From contig NC_018027.1 in the NCBI RefSeq assembly GCF_000266905.1, positions 1,798,001-1,862,000 of the forward strand: a DNA stretch of 64,000 nucleotides, given 5' to 3'. Source of the DNA: Mycolicibacterium chubuense NBB4. GTDB lineage: Bacteria; Actinomycetota; Actinomycetes; Mycobacteriales; Mycobacteriaceae. The notes under the pieces were generated by a model. The model was not told the DNA's origin. It was given only the letters and a program-made list of their open reading frames with translations, and did no database searches. Positions 34,979 to 43,672 of the stretch are shown here, piece by piece. Position 1 is the stretch's first letter. Every line of letters starts with the position of its first letter. The translations under genes were made by a program, and so were the position numbers.

Positions 34979-36505
34979 TCACCGCACTGCGAAGGTGATC
35001 GAATGCCAGCCCGTCGCACCGTCGGGCACCGGGTCGGCGCGCTCGGCGGTCTGCGTGTAGCCGGTGTTGTCGGTGGCGCGCACCGTGATCTTGTGGAACC
35101 CGGTGTCGCGGGCAACCCAGTTGAAGCTCCACAGCCGCCACGTGTCACCGGAATAGCCGGCGCCGAGGGTGGCCTGCTGCCATTCGCCGTCATCCATCTG
35201 CACTTCCACCGCGCGCACACCCCGGTTCTGCGCCCACGCCACCCCGCCGAACGTCACCGGGCCGACGGGCACGTCCTGACCGGCACGGGGCACGTCGATG
35301 CGGGACTCCGTCTTGATCGGACCGCGCGCGGACCAGCCGAGCCGGGTCCAGTAGGCCTCCGCCCGATCGAAGCGGGTCAGCTCGAGGTCGACGACCCATT
35401 TGGTGGCCGAGACGTAGCCGTAGAGGCCGGGCACCACCAGGCGGGCCGGGTATCCGTGCTCGATGGGCAGCGGTTCGCCGTTCATGCCGATGGCCAGCAG
35501 CGCGTCGCCACCGGTGAGCGCCTGCACGGGCGTGCCCGCGGTCCAGCCGTCCACCGACATCGACAGCACCATGTCCGCGTCGGGGTGGACACCCGCACCG
35601 GCGAGCAGGTCCCGAACCCGGTAACCGGTCCACACGGCATTCGAAATGAGATCGCCCCCAACAGGATTAGATACACAGGTCAACGTGACCGGCTTCTCGA
35701 CGACCTCGAAACGGTCGAGATCCGGATAGCTGTAGGTCACCTCGCGGTCGACCATCCCGTGGATCCGCAGCTTCCAGTCCGTGCGACTGAGCTGGGGAAC
35801 CGCCAGCGCGGTGTCGATCCGGTAGAAGTCGGCGTTGCTGGTGACGAACGACGGCAGCGCAACACCTTTCGGCTGCACCGCCGCCGGGATCGGCGCAGCG
35901 GTCACGTCGGGCTTCGGTAGGGCGAAGGCCTGCCGATCGCCGGCCACCGATGACATCAGCCGGGTGATGACCGCGCCCGCGACCCCGCTCGCGACGCCCA
36001 CGGTGAGCAGGGCGAGGGTCACCAGTGAGCGGCGGCGTGCCCGGTCGGGCTCCTCCACGCCGGGTTTCTGCTGCGGACCGGTGAACCGCTTCGACACGAG
36101 GAACCGCAGCACGGCGACTCCGCAGACGGCTCCGACGACCGTCGGCACCAAATCGACGACCGTGGCGCCGTTGCGCGAGAGCACGGCCGCACCGCCGAGG
36201 ACCCCGGCGGCTACGACCATCACGCTGCCCAGCGGCCTGCGCGGCGACTCGGCGATCCCGGCGAGTGCCGCGATCGCAGCGACCACGACCAGCACGAGGA
36301 CGGACAGCACCAGCTTGTCCGACATCCCGAATGTGCCGATCGCCCATTCCTTGACCGGACCCGGCGTCAACTCGATCACCGAGGAGCCGACCGCGGTGCG
36401 CACGTCGGCGCGAGGGCCGAAGCCCGCTCCGACCAGTTGCGCCGCGCCGACCGCGACAGCGGCCGCGGCGATGCCGCCCAACGCTCTGCCGCCCAGCGAA
36501 CTCAT
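34979..36505 (-). CDS. membrane-anchored sulfite-oxidase-type molybdopterin oxidoreductase
   Basis: A 508-residue protein. The first ~185 residues contain about five hydrophobic membrane segments. The rest is a sulfite-oxidase-family Mo-cofactor domain with Cys277 (in TLTCVSNPVGGDLIS) as the probable molybdenum thiolate ligand, followed by a C-terminal Mo-co dimerisation domain. Electron donor/acceptor unknown; this arrangement places the catalytic domain on the outer face, and the anchor may pass electrons to the respiratory chain. It is divergent from the SDR gene across 138 bases without an obvious operator. Confidence 0.9.
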   Translation of the reverse strand: MSSLGGRALGGIAAAAVAVGAAQLVGAGFGPRADVRTAVGSSVIELTPGPVKEWAIGTFGMSDKLVLSVLVLVVVAAIAALAGIAESPRRPLGSVMVVAAGVLGGAAVLSRNGATVVDLVPTVVGAVCGVAVLRFLVSKRFTGPQQKPGVEEPDRARRRSLVTLALLTVGVASGVAGAVITRLMSSVAGDRQAFALPKPDVTAAPIPAAVQPKGVALPSFVTSNADFYRIDTALAVPQLSRTDWKLRIHGMVDREVTYSYPDLDRFEVVEKPVTLTCVSNPVGGDLISNAVWTGYRVRDLLAGAGVHPDADMVLSMSVDGWTAGTPVQALTGGDALLAIGMNGEPLPIEHGYPARLVVPGLYGYVSATKWVVDLELTRFDRAEAYWTRLGWSARGPIKTESRIDVPRAGQDVPVGPVTFGGVAWAQNRGVRAVEVQMDDGEWQQATLGAGYSGDTWRLWSFNWVARDTGFHKITVRATDNTGYTQTAERADPVPDGATGWHSITFAVR

Positions 36506-36643
36506 GCCTCCGAAACTACCGGCGGGGTGAACCCGAAACCCTTACCGAACGATGTCATCCGCTAGGTTGCAGGTGGACTTTACAGATCGACCGCAAGGTG
36601 CAACGTCGGCAGAGTGAGGTCGCCGGAGGAGAAAGGGAGCGAG

Positions 36644-37411
36644 ATGGAGATCGAGGGCAAAAAGGCCGTCGTCGTCGGCGGTGCGTCCGGGTTCGGACGT
36701 GCGACGGCAGAGGCGCTGGCCAAACGCGGTGCGAGCGTGGCGGTGCTGGACCGGCCGCAGTCGAACGGCAAGGAGGTCGCCGACCAGATCGGCGGTGCGT
36801 TCCACGAAGTCGACATCACCGATTTCGAGGGCACCGAGTCCGTGCTGAACCAGGCGGTCGAGGCGTTGGGCGGCCTGCACATCGCGGTCACCACGGCCGG
36901 CGGCGGCATCGCCGAGCGCACGGTGAAGAAGGACGGGCCCCACAGCCTCGACTCGTTCCGCAAGAGCATCGACCTCAACCTCATCGGCACCTTCAACATC
37001 AGCCGGCTGGCGGCCTGGCACATGTCGAAGAACGATCCCGTCGACGACGACGCCGAGGAACGGGGCGTCATCATCAACACCGCCTCGATCGCGGCGTTCG
37101 AAGGGCAGATCGGTCAGGTCGCCTACACCGCGTCCAAGGCGGCGATCGCAGGCATGTCCCTGACGATGGCCCGCGACCTCGGCAGCCTGGGCATCCGCGC
37201 GCTGGCCATCGCGCCCAGCCTGTTCGCCACCGGCCTGACCCAGGGCATTCCCGACGAGTACGCCACCGTGCTGACCAAGGATGCGGCGTTCCCGAAGCGC
37301 CTCGGCAAGCCCGAGGAGTACGCCAAGCTCGCGATCGCCATCGTCGAGAACCCGATGCTCAACGGCCAGTGCCTGCGGCTCGACGCCGGTCAGCGGTTCG
37401 CACCCAAGTAG
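36644..37411 (+). CDS. SDR family oxidoreductase (3-hydroxyacyl-CoA dehydrogenase type II-like)
   Basis: A 255-residue short-chain dehydrogenase. VVGGASGFGRA is the NAD-binding GxxxGxG motif, TAGGG the central strand motif and YTASKAAIAGM the catalytic YxxxK. The pattern resembles type 10 17beta-hydroxysteroid/3-hydroxyacyl-CoA dehydrogenases. The ATG at 36644 follows GGGAG and is preferred over the frame start at 36614. Probably oxidises a 3-hydroxyacyl-CoA or hydroxysteroid. A phosphotransferase-like gene follows 31 bases later. Confidence 0.9.
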   Translation: MEIEGKKAVVVGGASGFGRATAEALAKRGASVAVLDRPQSNGKEVADQIGGAFHEVDITDFEGTESVLNQAVEALGGLHIAVTTAGGGIAERTVKKDGPHSLDSFRKSIDLNLIGTFNISRLAAWHMSKNDPVDDDAEERGVIINTASIAAFEGQIGQVAYTASKAAIAGMSLTMARDLGSLGIRALAIAPSLFATGLTQGIPDEYATVLTKDAAFPKRLGKPEEYAKLAIAIVENPMLNGQCLRLDAGQRFAPK

Positions 37412-37442
37412 ACAGCGGTCACCGGCGTGACACGATGGCGAC

Positions 37443-38495
<1,053 letters not shown>

Positions 38496-38498
38496 GCC

Positions 38499-39260
38499 TC
38501 AGCGGTAGGCGTCCCACCCGAGTTTGACGGCCAGCGCGAGCCCTGCGGCGCCGATCGCGATGCGCAGCGGTCCCGCGGGCGCATGGCGGACGACGACGGG
38601 ACCCAGGCGCGAGCCGAGCAGACATCCCAGGCCCAGCACGAGGACCGCTGTCCAGTGCACCGGTGCGGCGACGGCGAAGATCACCGCCGCGACACCGTTG
38701 GCGATCCCGAGGATGACGTTCTTGCCGGCGTTGGCATGGGCCAGAGACTCGCCACCCAGGCGAAGCAGCAGGGCGAGCAGCAGCACGCCCGCGGCAGCGC
38801 CGAAGTAGCCTCCGTAGACGCAGATCGCGAGGACGGCCGCGCCCTCGGCGATCAGGCCGATCGGGTGGCGGGGACGGCTGGTGTCGCGGGGGCGTACGGG
38901 CACGGCGATGGCCAGCGCCGCGAAGCCGAGCAGAAGCGGCACGACCTTCTCGAACCCCTCCGCGGGCGTGCTCAGCAACAGCACCGCACCGGCGGCGCCG
39001 CCCACGACTGCGAACGGCAGCATCTTCTGCAAAGAGGCGCCCTGACCGGAAAGTTCGGGGCGCGACCCCAGCACCGATCCGACGCCGTTGAACACCAGGG
39101 CCACCGTGTTGGTGACGTTGGCGCTGACCGGCGGCAAGCCGGCCACCAGCAGCGCGGGATAGGTCACCACGGACGCCAGGCCGGCGATGCTGCCGGTCAG
39201 CCCGCCGAGTACCCCGGCCGCGAACAGCAGCACCGCCTGCGACCAAGCCACCCGGCACAT
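38499..39260 (-). CDS. TauE/SafE family anion permease
   Basis: A 253-residue membrane protein with about eight hydrophobic helices. GVLGGLTGSIAGLASVVTYP and GYFGAAAGVLLLALLL are the two inverted-repeat motifs of the TauE/SafE sulfite-exporter family, which export sulfite, sulfoacetate or other small organic anions. The ATG at 39260 has no clear ribosome-binding site; GTG 39251 is an alternative. Substrate unknown. Confidence 0.85.
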   Translation of the reverse strand: MCRVAWSQAVLLFAAGVLGGLTGSIAGLASVVTYPALLVAGLPPVSANVTNTVALVFNGVGSVLGSRPELSGQGASLQKMLPFAVVGGAAGAVLLLSTPAEGFEKVVPLLLGFAALAIAVPVRPRDTSRPRHPIGLIAEGAAVLAICVYGGYFGAAAGVLLLALLLRLGGESLAHANAGKNVILGIANGVAAVIFAVAAPVHWTAVLVLGLGCLLGSRLGPVVVRHAPAGPLRIAIGAAGLALAVKLGWDAYR

Positions 39261-39316
39261 TGTGCCAATGCGGGCGCCGATACCCGCCGGCGCAGCTGTT
39301 TGCCGTGGAAAGGTGT

Positions 39317-39346
39317 TTGCATCGAGAACGCAGTCGGGTCTAGCAT
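39317..39346 (+). promoter_or_regulatory. promoter for leader peptide and LeuA-domain gene
   Basis: TTGCAT (39317-39322) and TAGCAT (39341-39346) are separated by 18 bases. The predicted start of transcription, about seven bases on, coincides with the GTG of the leader peptide at 39354, so the leader would be translated leaderlessly, common in mycobacteria. Confidence 0.55.
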
Positions 39347-39353
39347 CGCTGAC

Positions 39354-39395
39354 GTGCCGAGGCGACTCGTAGTAGCAACCCGCAGCGGGGTCTGA
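39354..39395 (+). CDS. 13-residue branched-chain amino-acid leader peptide
   Basis: A tiny frame, VPRRLVVATRSGV, with Leu-Val-Val in the middle. It resembles the short leader peptides preceding ilvB or leuA in corynebacteria and mycobacteria (several contain RLVVV/RLVVAT-type runs). It lies 74 bases before the gene for an orphan LeuA-regulatory-domain protein. Stalling at the CTC-GTA-GTA codons (39366-39374) when leucine or valine is scarce would disrupt the hairpin formed by 39371-39430. Confidence 0.65.
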   Translation: MPRRLVVATRSGV

Positions 39396-39440
39396 TCCTG
39401 ACCGACCCCTCGCTGTGGGTCGTCGCTACTCCCGTCGGTC
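39371..39440 (+). promoter_or_regulatory. attenuator-like alternative hairpins
   Basis: Structure 1 pairs AGTAGC (39371-39376) and the adjacent 39378-39392 arm with 39404-39420 and GCTACT (39425-39430), so it includes the leader codons. Structure 2 pairs GACCGAC (39400-39406) with GTCGGTC (39434-39440). The second uses bases occupied in the first, so they are mutually exclusive, as expected for ribosome-mediated attenuation. There is no U-tract, so whether transcription or translation is controlled is open. Confidence 0.55.
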
Positions 39441-39468
39441 GCTTCCTCTCGATTCCGAAGGCCGGCAC

Positions 39469-39966
39469 ATGGACCCTCAGACCGCCGCTCCGCAGACCGC
39501 TTCCGTGACGTGTTTCGCCGCGTACCTCGACGGCCGGATGCCACGCCCCTTGCGTGAGTTGGCCGAGGCGCAGTCGTTCGACGAGTTCTTCGACGAGTAC
39601 GCATCGACGGCCGGCCCGCTGCGGCTGGGCCAGTGGTCCTGCTCGGACGGTGACCGACCGTCGCGACGGCTCGGCCCGCAAGCCCGCCACTACCGCGCGA
39701 CCCTGGCCGTCGGCGACCGCATCGGCACGGCGCAGGCCGCGGCGTGCGGTCCCGTGGCCGCGTTGACCGAGATGCTCCACCAACAGGGCGTGGCGGTCGA
39801 GATGACGGCATTCCACCAAGTGCCCGCGGGCGAGCACACCGCGACGTTCGTGTGCGGCTGCGAGGGCGGGCGCACGGAGTGGGCGATGGGTTGGTCCGAC
39901 GATCCGGTCCAGTCGGCGCTGCGGGCCGTCATCGCCTGTGCCAACCGGCTGCGGGCGCACGCGTAG
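39469..39966 (+). CDS. orphan LeuA-type regulatory (dimerisation) domain protein
   Basis: A 165-residue protein. From about residue 60, the pattern ...TLAVGDRIGTAQAAACGPVA..., then a GVAVEM strand, EHTATFVCGCEGGRTEWAMGW and QSALRAVIACANRL, resembles the C-terminal leucine-binding domain of 2-isopropylmalate synthase (LeuA), with no catalytic TIM barrel. The first ~55 residues are unlike anything I recognise. It could be a leucine sensor or a regulator that assembles with full-length LeuA. The ATG at 39469 follows a weak AAGG. A Leu/Val leader peptide precedes it, and a strong hairpin follows it. Confidence 0.7.
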   Translation: MDPQTAAPQTASVTCFAAYLDGRMPRPLRELAEAQSFDEFFDEYASTAGPLRLGQWSCSDGDRPSRRLGPQARHYRATLAVGDRIGTAQAAACGPVAALTEMLHQQGVAVEMTAFHQVPAGEHTATFVCGCEGGRTEWAMGWSDDPVQSALRAVIACANRLRAHA

Positions 39967-39996
39967 CGGCTACTGCGCTCACTGCCTGAATCGATC

Positions 39997-40030
39997 GCCC
40001 GTGCAAGCACTTCGGCAGTGGTGCACGGGC
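39997..40030 (+). terminator. hairpin terminator after LeuA-domain gene
   Basis: GCCCGTGCA (39997-40005) pairs perfectly with TGCACGGGC (40022-40030), and CACT with AGTG inside, around a TCGGC loop. The structure starts about 30 bases after the stop. No U-tract. Confidence 0.7.
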
Positions 40031-40060
40031 CATGACAGTCTGCGCTCTGTGGCGCGGTCT

Positions 40061-40076
40061 CTTGCACTACTGCAAG
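40061..40076. promoter_or_regulatory. palindromic operator upstream of marR
   Basis: CTTGCA-CTAC-TGCAAG, a perfect 6-base inverted repeat, ends 12 bases before the MarR start codon. MarR proteins commonly autorepress from such sites. Confidence 0.55.
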
Positions 40077-40088
40077 GAATGACGCAGG

Positions 40089-40607
40089 ATGCTGGGGGTG
40101 GCGACCTCTCGACGCGCGGCAGCCGATGGCGGTGAGGCATTTCCGGGCGAGGTCGAGGCGGTCCTGCGCGCATCCCGGGCGCTGGTCGGCATCGCGGCGA
40201 AGTCTCTGGCCGCGGTTGAGGACATTGTCACCGTCCCGCAGCTGCGCGTGCTCGTCATGGTCGCGACCCGGGGACCGCTGAACCTGGCCGCCGTCGCCAC
40301 CGGGCTGGATGTCAACCCCTCGAGCGCGAGCCGCATCTGTGACCGTCTCGTCAAGGCGGGACTGCTCAATCGGGAACCTGCGCCGCAGGATCGGCGTCAT
40401 GTCGTTCTCACCTTGACCCCGTCCGGGCGGAGGCTGGTCGCCAAGGTAGACCGCCATCGCCGCACGGCCGTCGAGCGGGTGCTGCGACCGATGGAGGCCG
40501 CCCCGAGGCGAGCCGTCGTCGAGGCTTTCGCGCTGTTCGCCTCCGCTGCCGGCGAGCCGGACGACGCCGCCGAACACGGCCTGCTATGGCCCAGTTCGGC
40601 GCGGTGA
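40089..40607 (+). CDS. MarR family transcriptional regulator
   Basis: A 172-residue winged-helix regulator. VTVPQLRVLVMVATRGPLN and the recognition helix region around NPSSASRICDRLVKAGLLNR, followed by the wing PAPQDRRHVVLTLTPSGRRLV, are the MarR family core. It is monocistronic, with a perfect palindrome 12 bases upstream suggesting autoregulation. The glucose dehydrogenase-GH15 pair starts 201 bases downstream; a regulatory link is possible but no second copy of the palindrome is seen there. Ligand unknown. Confidence 0.9.
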   Translation: MLGVATSRRAAADGGEAFPGEVEAVLRASRALVGIAAKSLAAVEDIVTVPQLRVLVMVATRGPLNLAAVATGLDVNPSSASRICDRLVKAGLLNREPAPQDRRHVVLTLTPSGRRLVAKVDRHRRTAVERVLRPMEAAPRRAVVEAFALFASAAGEPDDAAEHGLLWPSSAR

Positions 40608-40808
40608 GCGACGTCCTGCGCGCCGAACGTCCGATCCGCCTGCCCAGCAACACCCACCCTTGCGGCTCATCCGGATTGATTGCGGTCGATTAAGGGTTGC
40701 TCGGCGACAACCGGGAACCACAGTGGGCTCCGGAGAGAGCGTGCATGTTTGCAATAGATGCTGGAAGTCAAATAACTCCGTAGTCAGGACGAGGTGAGGA
40801 GGCGCGGT

Positions 40809-41867
40809 ATGCGTGCGTTGACCGTGGAACCCGGCACACCGGATTCGCTGCAAGTCCAGGACGTCGACGATCCGCAGCCGCGAGCGGGTGAACTGCTGGT
40901 CGAGGGGCTCGCCGTGGGAGTGTGCGGCACCGACAAGGAGATCGTCGGTGGCCGCTACGGAACCGCCCCGCCCGGGTCCGACCGGTTGATCATCGGGCAC
41001 GAGTCCCTCGGCCGCGTCCTCGAAGCCCCGGACGGAAGCGACTTCACCGCCGGTGATCTCGTCGTCGGCGTCGTTCGCCGGCCCGATCCCGCGCCCTGCG
41101 GCGCGTGCGCCCACGGCCGGTTCGACATGTGCCGCAACGGTCGCTACACCGAACGCGGCATCAAGGAGCGTGACGGCTACGGCAGTCGGCGGTGGACCGT
41201 CGAGCAGGACTATGCCGTCCGGTTGGACGCCAGGCTGGAGCATGCGGGTGTGCTGATGGAGCCCACGACGGTGGTCGCCAAGGCCTGGGAGCAGGTTCAG
41301 CTCGTCGGGGAGCGCAGCTGGTTCGAGCCGGCGCGGGCGCTGATCACCGGAGCGGGCCCGATCGGGCTCTTGGCAGCGATGCTCTCCGTGCAGCGAGGAC
41401 TCGACACCCACGTGCTCGACCGGGTCACCGACGGCCCGAAACCCGGTGCGGTGGCAAGCCTGGGCGCCCAGTACCACCACGACGACATCGACACGGTGGC
41501 GGCTGAACTGCAGCCCGACATCGTCATCGAAGCCACCGGAGCCGGACCGGTGGTCTTCGGCGCCATCGCCAACACCGGACGCTACGGGATCGTGTGCCTG
41601 ACCGGTGTGTCACCCGCCGGCCGCACCCTGCGTATCGACGCCGGCGCCGTCAACCGTGGTCTGGTCCTCGAGAACGACGCCGTCATCGGCTCGGTGAACG
41701 CCAACCTCGACCACTACCGGCAGGCTGCCGACGCGCTGGCCAAGGCCGACGCCGACTGGCTGGCCGGCCTCATCACCCGCCGCGTTCCGTTGGAGCGCGC
41801 CGCTGAGGCGTTCGCCGCGCAACCGGACGACATCAAGGTGGTCATCGACCTCGGGCAGGACCGGTGA
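40809..41867 (+). CDS. glucose 1-dehydrogenase-like zinc alcohol dehydrogenase
   Basis: A 352-residue medium-chain zinc-dependent dehydrogenase of the glucose-dehydrogenase type. VGVCGTDKEIVGGRYG supplies the first zinc Cys, IGHESLGRV the His-Glu and CGACAHGRFDMC the structural zinc cysteines. ITGAGPIGLLAA is the NAD(P) Rossmann motif. The ATG at 40809 follows GGAGG. The stop overlaps the GTG of the GH15 gene. Glucose released by a GH15 enzyme could be oxidised here, so a short glucan- or trehalose-to-gluconate route is plausible. Confidence 0.88.
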   Translation: MRALTVEPGTPDSLQVQDVDDPQPRAGELLVEGLAVGVCGTDKEIVGGRYGTAPPGSDRLIIGHESLGRVLEAPDGSDFTAGDLVVGVVRRPDPAPCGACAHGRFDMCRNGRYTERGIKERDGYGSRRWTVEQDYAVRLDARLEHAGVLMEPTTVVAKAWEQVQLVGERSWFEPARALITGAGPIGLLAAMLSVQRGLDTHVLDRVTDGPKPGAVASLGAQYHHDDIDTVAAELQPDIVIEATGAGPVVFGAIANTGRYGIVCLTGVSPAGRTLRIDAGAVNRGLVLENDAVIGSVNANLDHYRQAADALAKADADWLAGLITRRVPLERAAEAFAAQPDDIKVVIDLGQDR

Positions 41868-43672
41868 CCGCCGTACCGATCGAGGACTACGCGCTGCTCG
41901 GCGACCTGCAGACCGCCGCGCTGGTCAACCGCAGCGGGGCAGTCGACTGGCTGTGCCTACCGCGCTTCGACTCGCCGGCCTGCTTCGCTGCGCTGCTCGG
42001 CGGACCCGGCGCGGGCACCTGGCAGTTGGCACCGGTCTCGGGGGAGGCGGCGACCCGCCGCTACTACCGCGACGACTCGCTGATCCTGCACACCGAGTGG
42101 GACACCCCGTCAGGCAGCGTGCGCGTCATCGACTTCATGCCACCGCGCGGCGTCGCCGCCGACATGGTCCGCATCGTCGAGGGCGTGCGGGGCCGGGTGC
42201 CGATGCGGATGAGCCTGCGGTTGCGCTTCGACTACGGCAGCGTGGTGCCGTGGGTGCGGCGGCGCGGCGAGGAGCTCGCGGCGATCGCCGGGCCCGATGC
42301 CGTGTGGCTGCGGACACCCGTGGCCACGTCCGGGAAGGACCTGAGCACTGTCGCGGAGTTCGATGTCGTTGCCGGGCAAAGGGTTCCGTTCGTTCTCACC
42401 TATCAGTTGTCCCATCTTCCCCGGCCCGACCCGGTCGATCCCGAGCGTGCGTTGGCCGACACCGAACGGTTCTGGAGTCGGTGGATCGCCCACTGCGACT
42501 ACGACGGGCGCTGGCAACCGGAGGTCCGCCGCTCGCTGATGCTGCTCAAGGCTCTGACTTATCAGCCGACCGGCGGGATCCTCGCGGCGGCCACGACGTC
42601 GCTGCCGGAGCAACTCGGAGGGGCCCGCAACTGGGACTATCGGTACTGCTGGCTGCGGGACGCCACGTTCACGCTGCAGGCGCTGCTCGGCACCGGTTTC
42701 GTCGAGGAGGCGCGCGCATGGCGGGAATGGCTCGTGCGCGCGGTCGCCGGGGATCCGTCCAAGCTGCAGATCATGTACGGGCTCGACGGACGCCGCCGCC
42801 TTCCGGAGACCACGCTGCCCTGGCTGCCGGGATACGAGGGTTCCGCGCCGGTCCGCGTCGGCAACGCCGCCGCGGGCCAGCTGCAGCTCGATGTGTGGGG
42901 CGAGGTGCTCGACGGGTTGCACCTGGCCCGGGAATCCGGCCTGCACAGCGAGCACACCGCCTGGGACGTGCAGCGCGCACTGCTGGACTACCTCGAGGGG
43001 CACTGGGATCAGCCCGACAAGAGCCTGTGGGAGATGCGCGGAGATCCGCAGCAATACGTGCACTCGAAGGTGATGGTCTGGGTGGGCTTCGACCGCGCGG
43101 TGCGCACCGTCGAACGGCACGGGCTGCCCGGTCCGCGGGACCGATGGGCCCGCGTGCGCGACGAGATCCACGCCGAAGTCTGCGCGAAAGGTTTTGACGC
43201 GCAACGCAACACCTTCACGCAGACCTACGGCGGACGAGCCCTCGACTCAGCCCTGTTGCTGCTACCGAGGGTGGGCTTCCTGCCGTACGACGATCCGCGG
43301 GTGATCGGGACGGTCGAGGCGGTCCAGAAGGACCTCGGCCACGACGGCCTCCTTCTGCGCTATCGGCCCGAACGCAGCGACGACGGCCTCTCGGGCGAGG
43401 AAGGCGTCTTCCTCGCCTGCAGCTTCTGGCTCGCCGACGCGCTGGCCGGCATCGGCCGTGTCGACGAGGCCGAGGACCTCTTCGAACGACTTCTCGGGTT
43501 GCGTAACGACGTCGGACTGCTGGCCGAGGAGTACGACCCCGCGGCGGGCCGGCACGTCGGCAACACGCCACAGGCCTTCAGCCTCGTGGGGTTGATCAAC
43601 ACCGCCCGTCAGCTCAGCGGCCACCACAACACGACCACCGCCGCCGCGCACCCCGGCAGGGCGGGCCGCTAG
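41864..43672 (+). CDS. glycoside hydrolase family 15 protein (glucoamylase/trehalase-like)
   Basis: A 602-residue cytoplasmic GH15 enzyme. An N-terminal beta-sandwich (PIEDYALLGDLQTAALVNRSG) precedes the (alpha/alpha)6 barrel. RNWDYRYCWLRDATFTLQAL holds the substrate-binding region (W-D-Y-R-Y-x-W-x-R-D) and GEEGVFLACSFWLADAL the catalytic Glu region. Mycobacterial relatives include a trehalase, so trehalose or maltooligosaccharide hydrolysis is the likely activity. The GTG overlaps the dehydrogenase stop (GTGA). It is convergent with, and overlaps by four bases, the cyp136 gene. Confidence 0.9.
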   Translation: MTAVPIEDYALLGDLQTAALVNRSGAVDWLCLPRFDSPACFAALLGGPGAGTWQLAPVSGEAATRRYYRDDSLILHTEWDTPSGSVRVIDFMPPRGVAADMVRIVEGVRGRVPMRMSLRLRFDYGSVVPWVRRRGEELAAIAGPDAVWLRTPVATSGKDLSTVAEFDVVAGQRVPFVLTYQLSHLPRPDPVDPERALADTERFWSRWIAHCDYDGRWQPEVRRSLMLLKALTYQPTGGILAAATTSLPEQLGGARNWDYRYCWLRDATFTLQALLGTGFVEEARAWREWLVRAVAGDPSKLQIMYGLDGRRRLPETTLPWLPGYEGSAPVRVGNAAAGQLQLDVWGEVLDGLHLARESGLHSEHTAWDVQRALLDYLEGHWDQPDKSLWEMRGDPQQYVHSKVMVWVGFDRAVRTVERHGLPGPRDRWARVRDEIHAEVCAKGFDAQRNTFTQTYGGRALDSALLLLPRVGFLPYDDPRVIGTVEAVQKDLGHDGLLLRYRPERSDDGLSGEEGVFLACSFWLADALAGIGRVDEAEDLFERLLGLRNDVGLLAEEYDPAAGRHVGNTPQAFSLVGLINTARQLSGHHNTTTAAAHPGRAGR

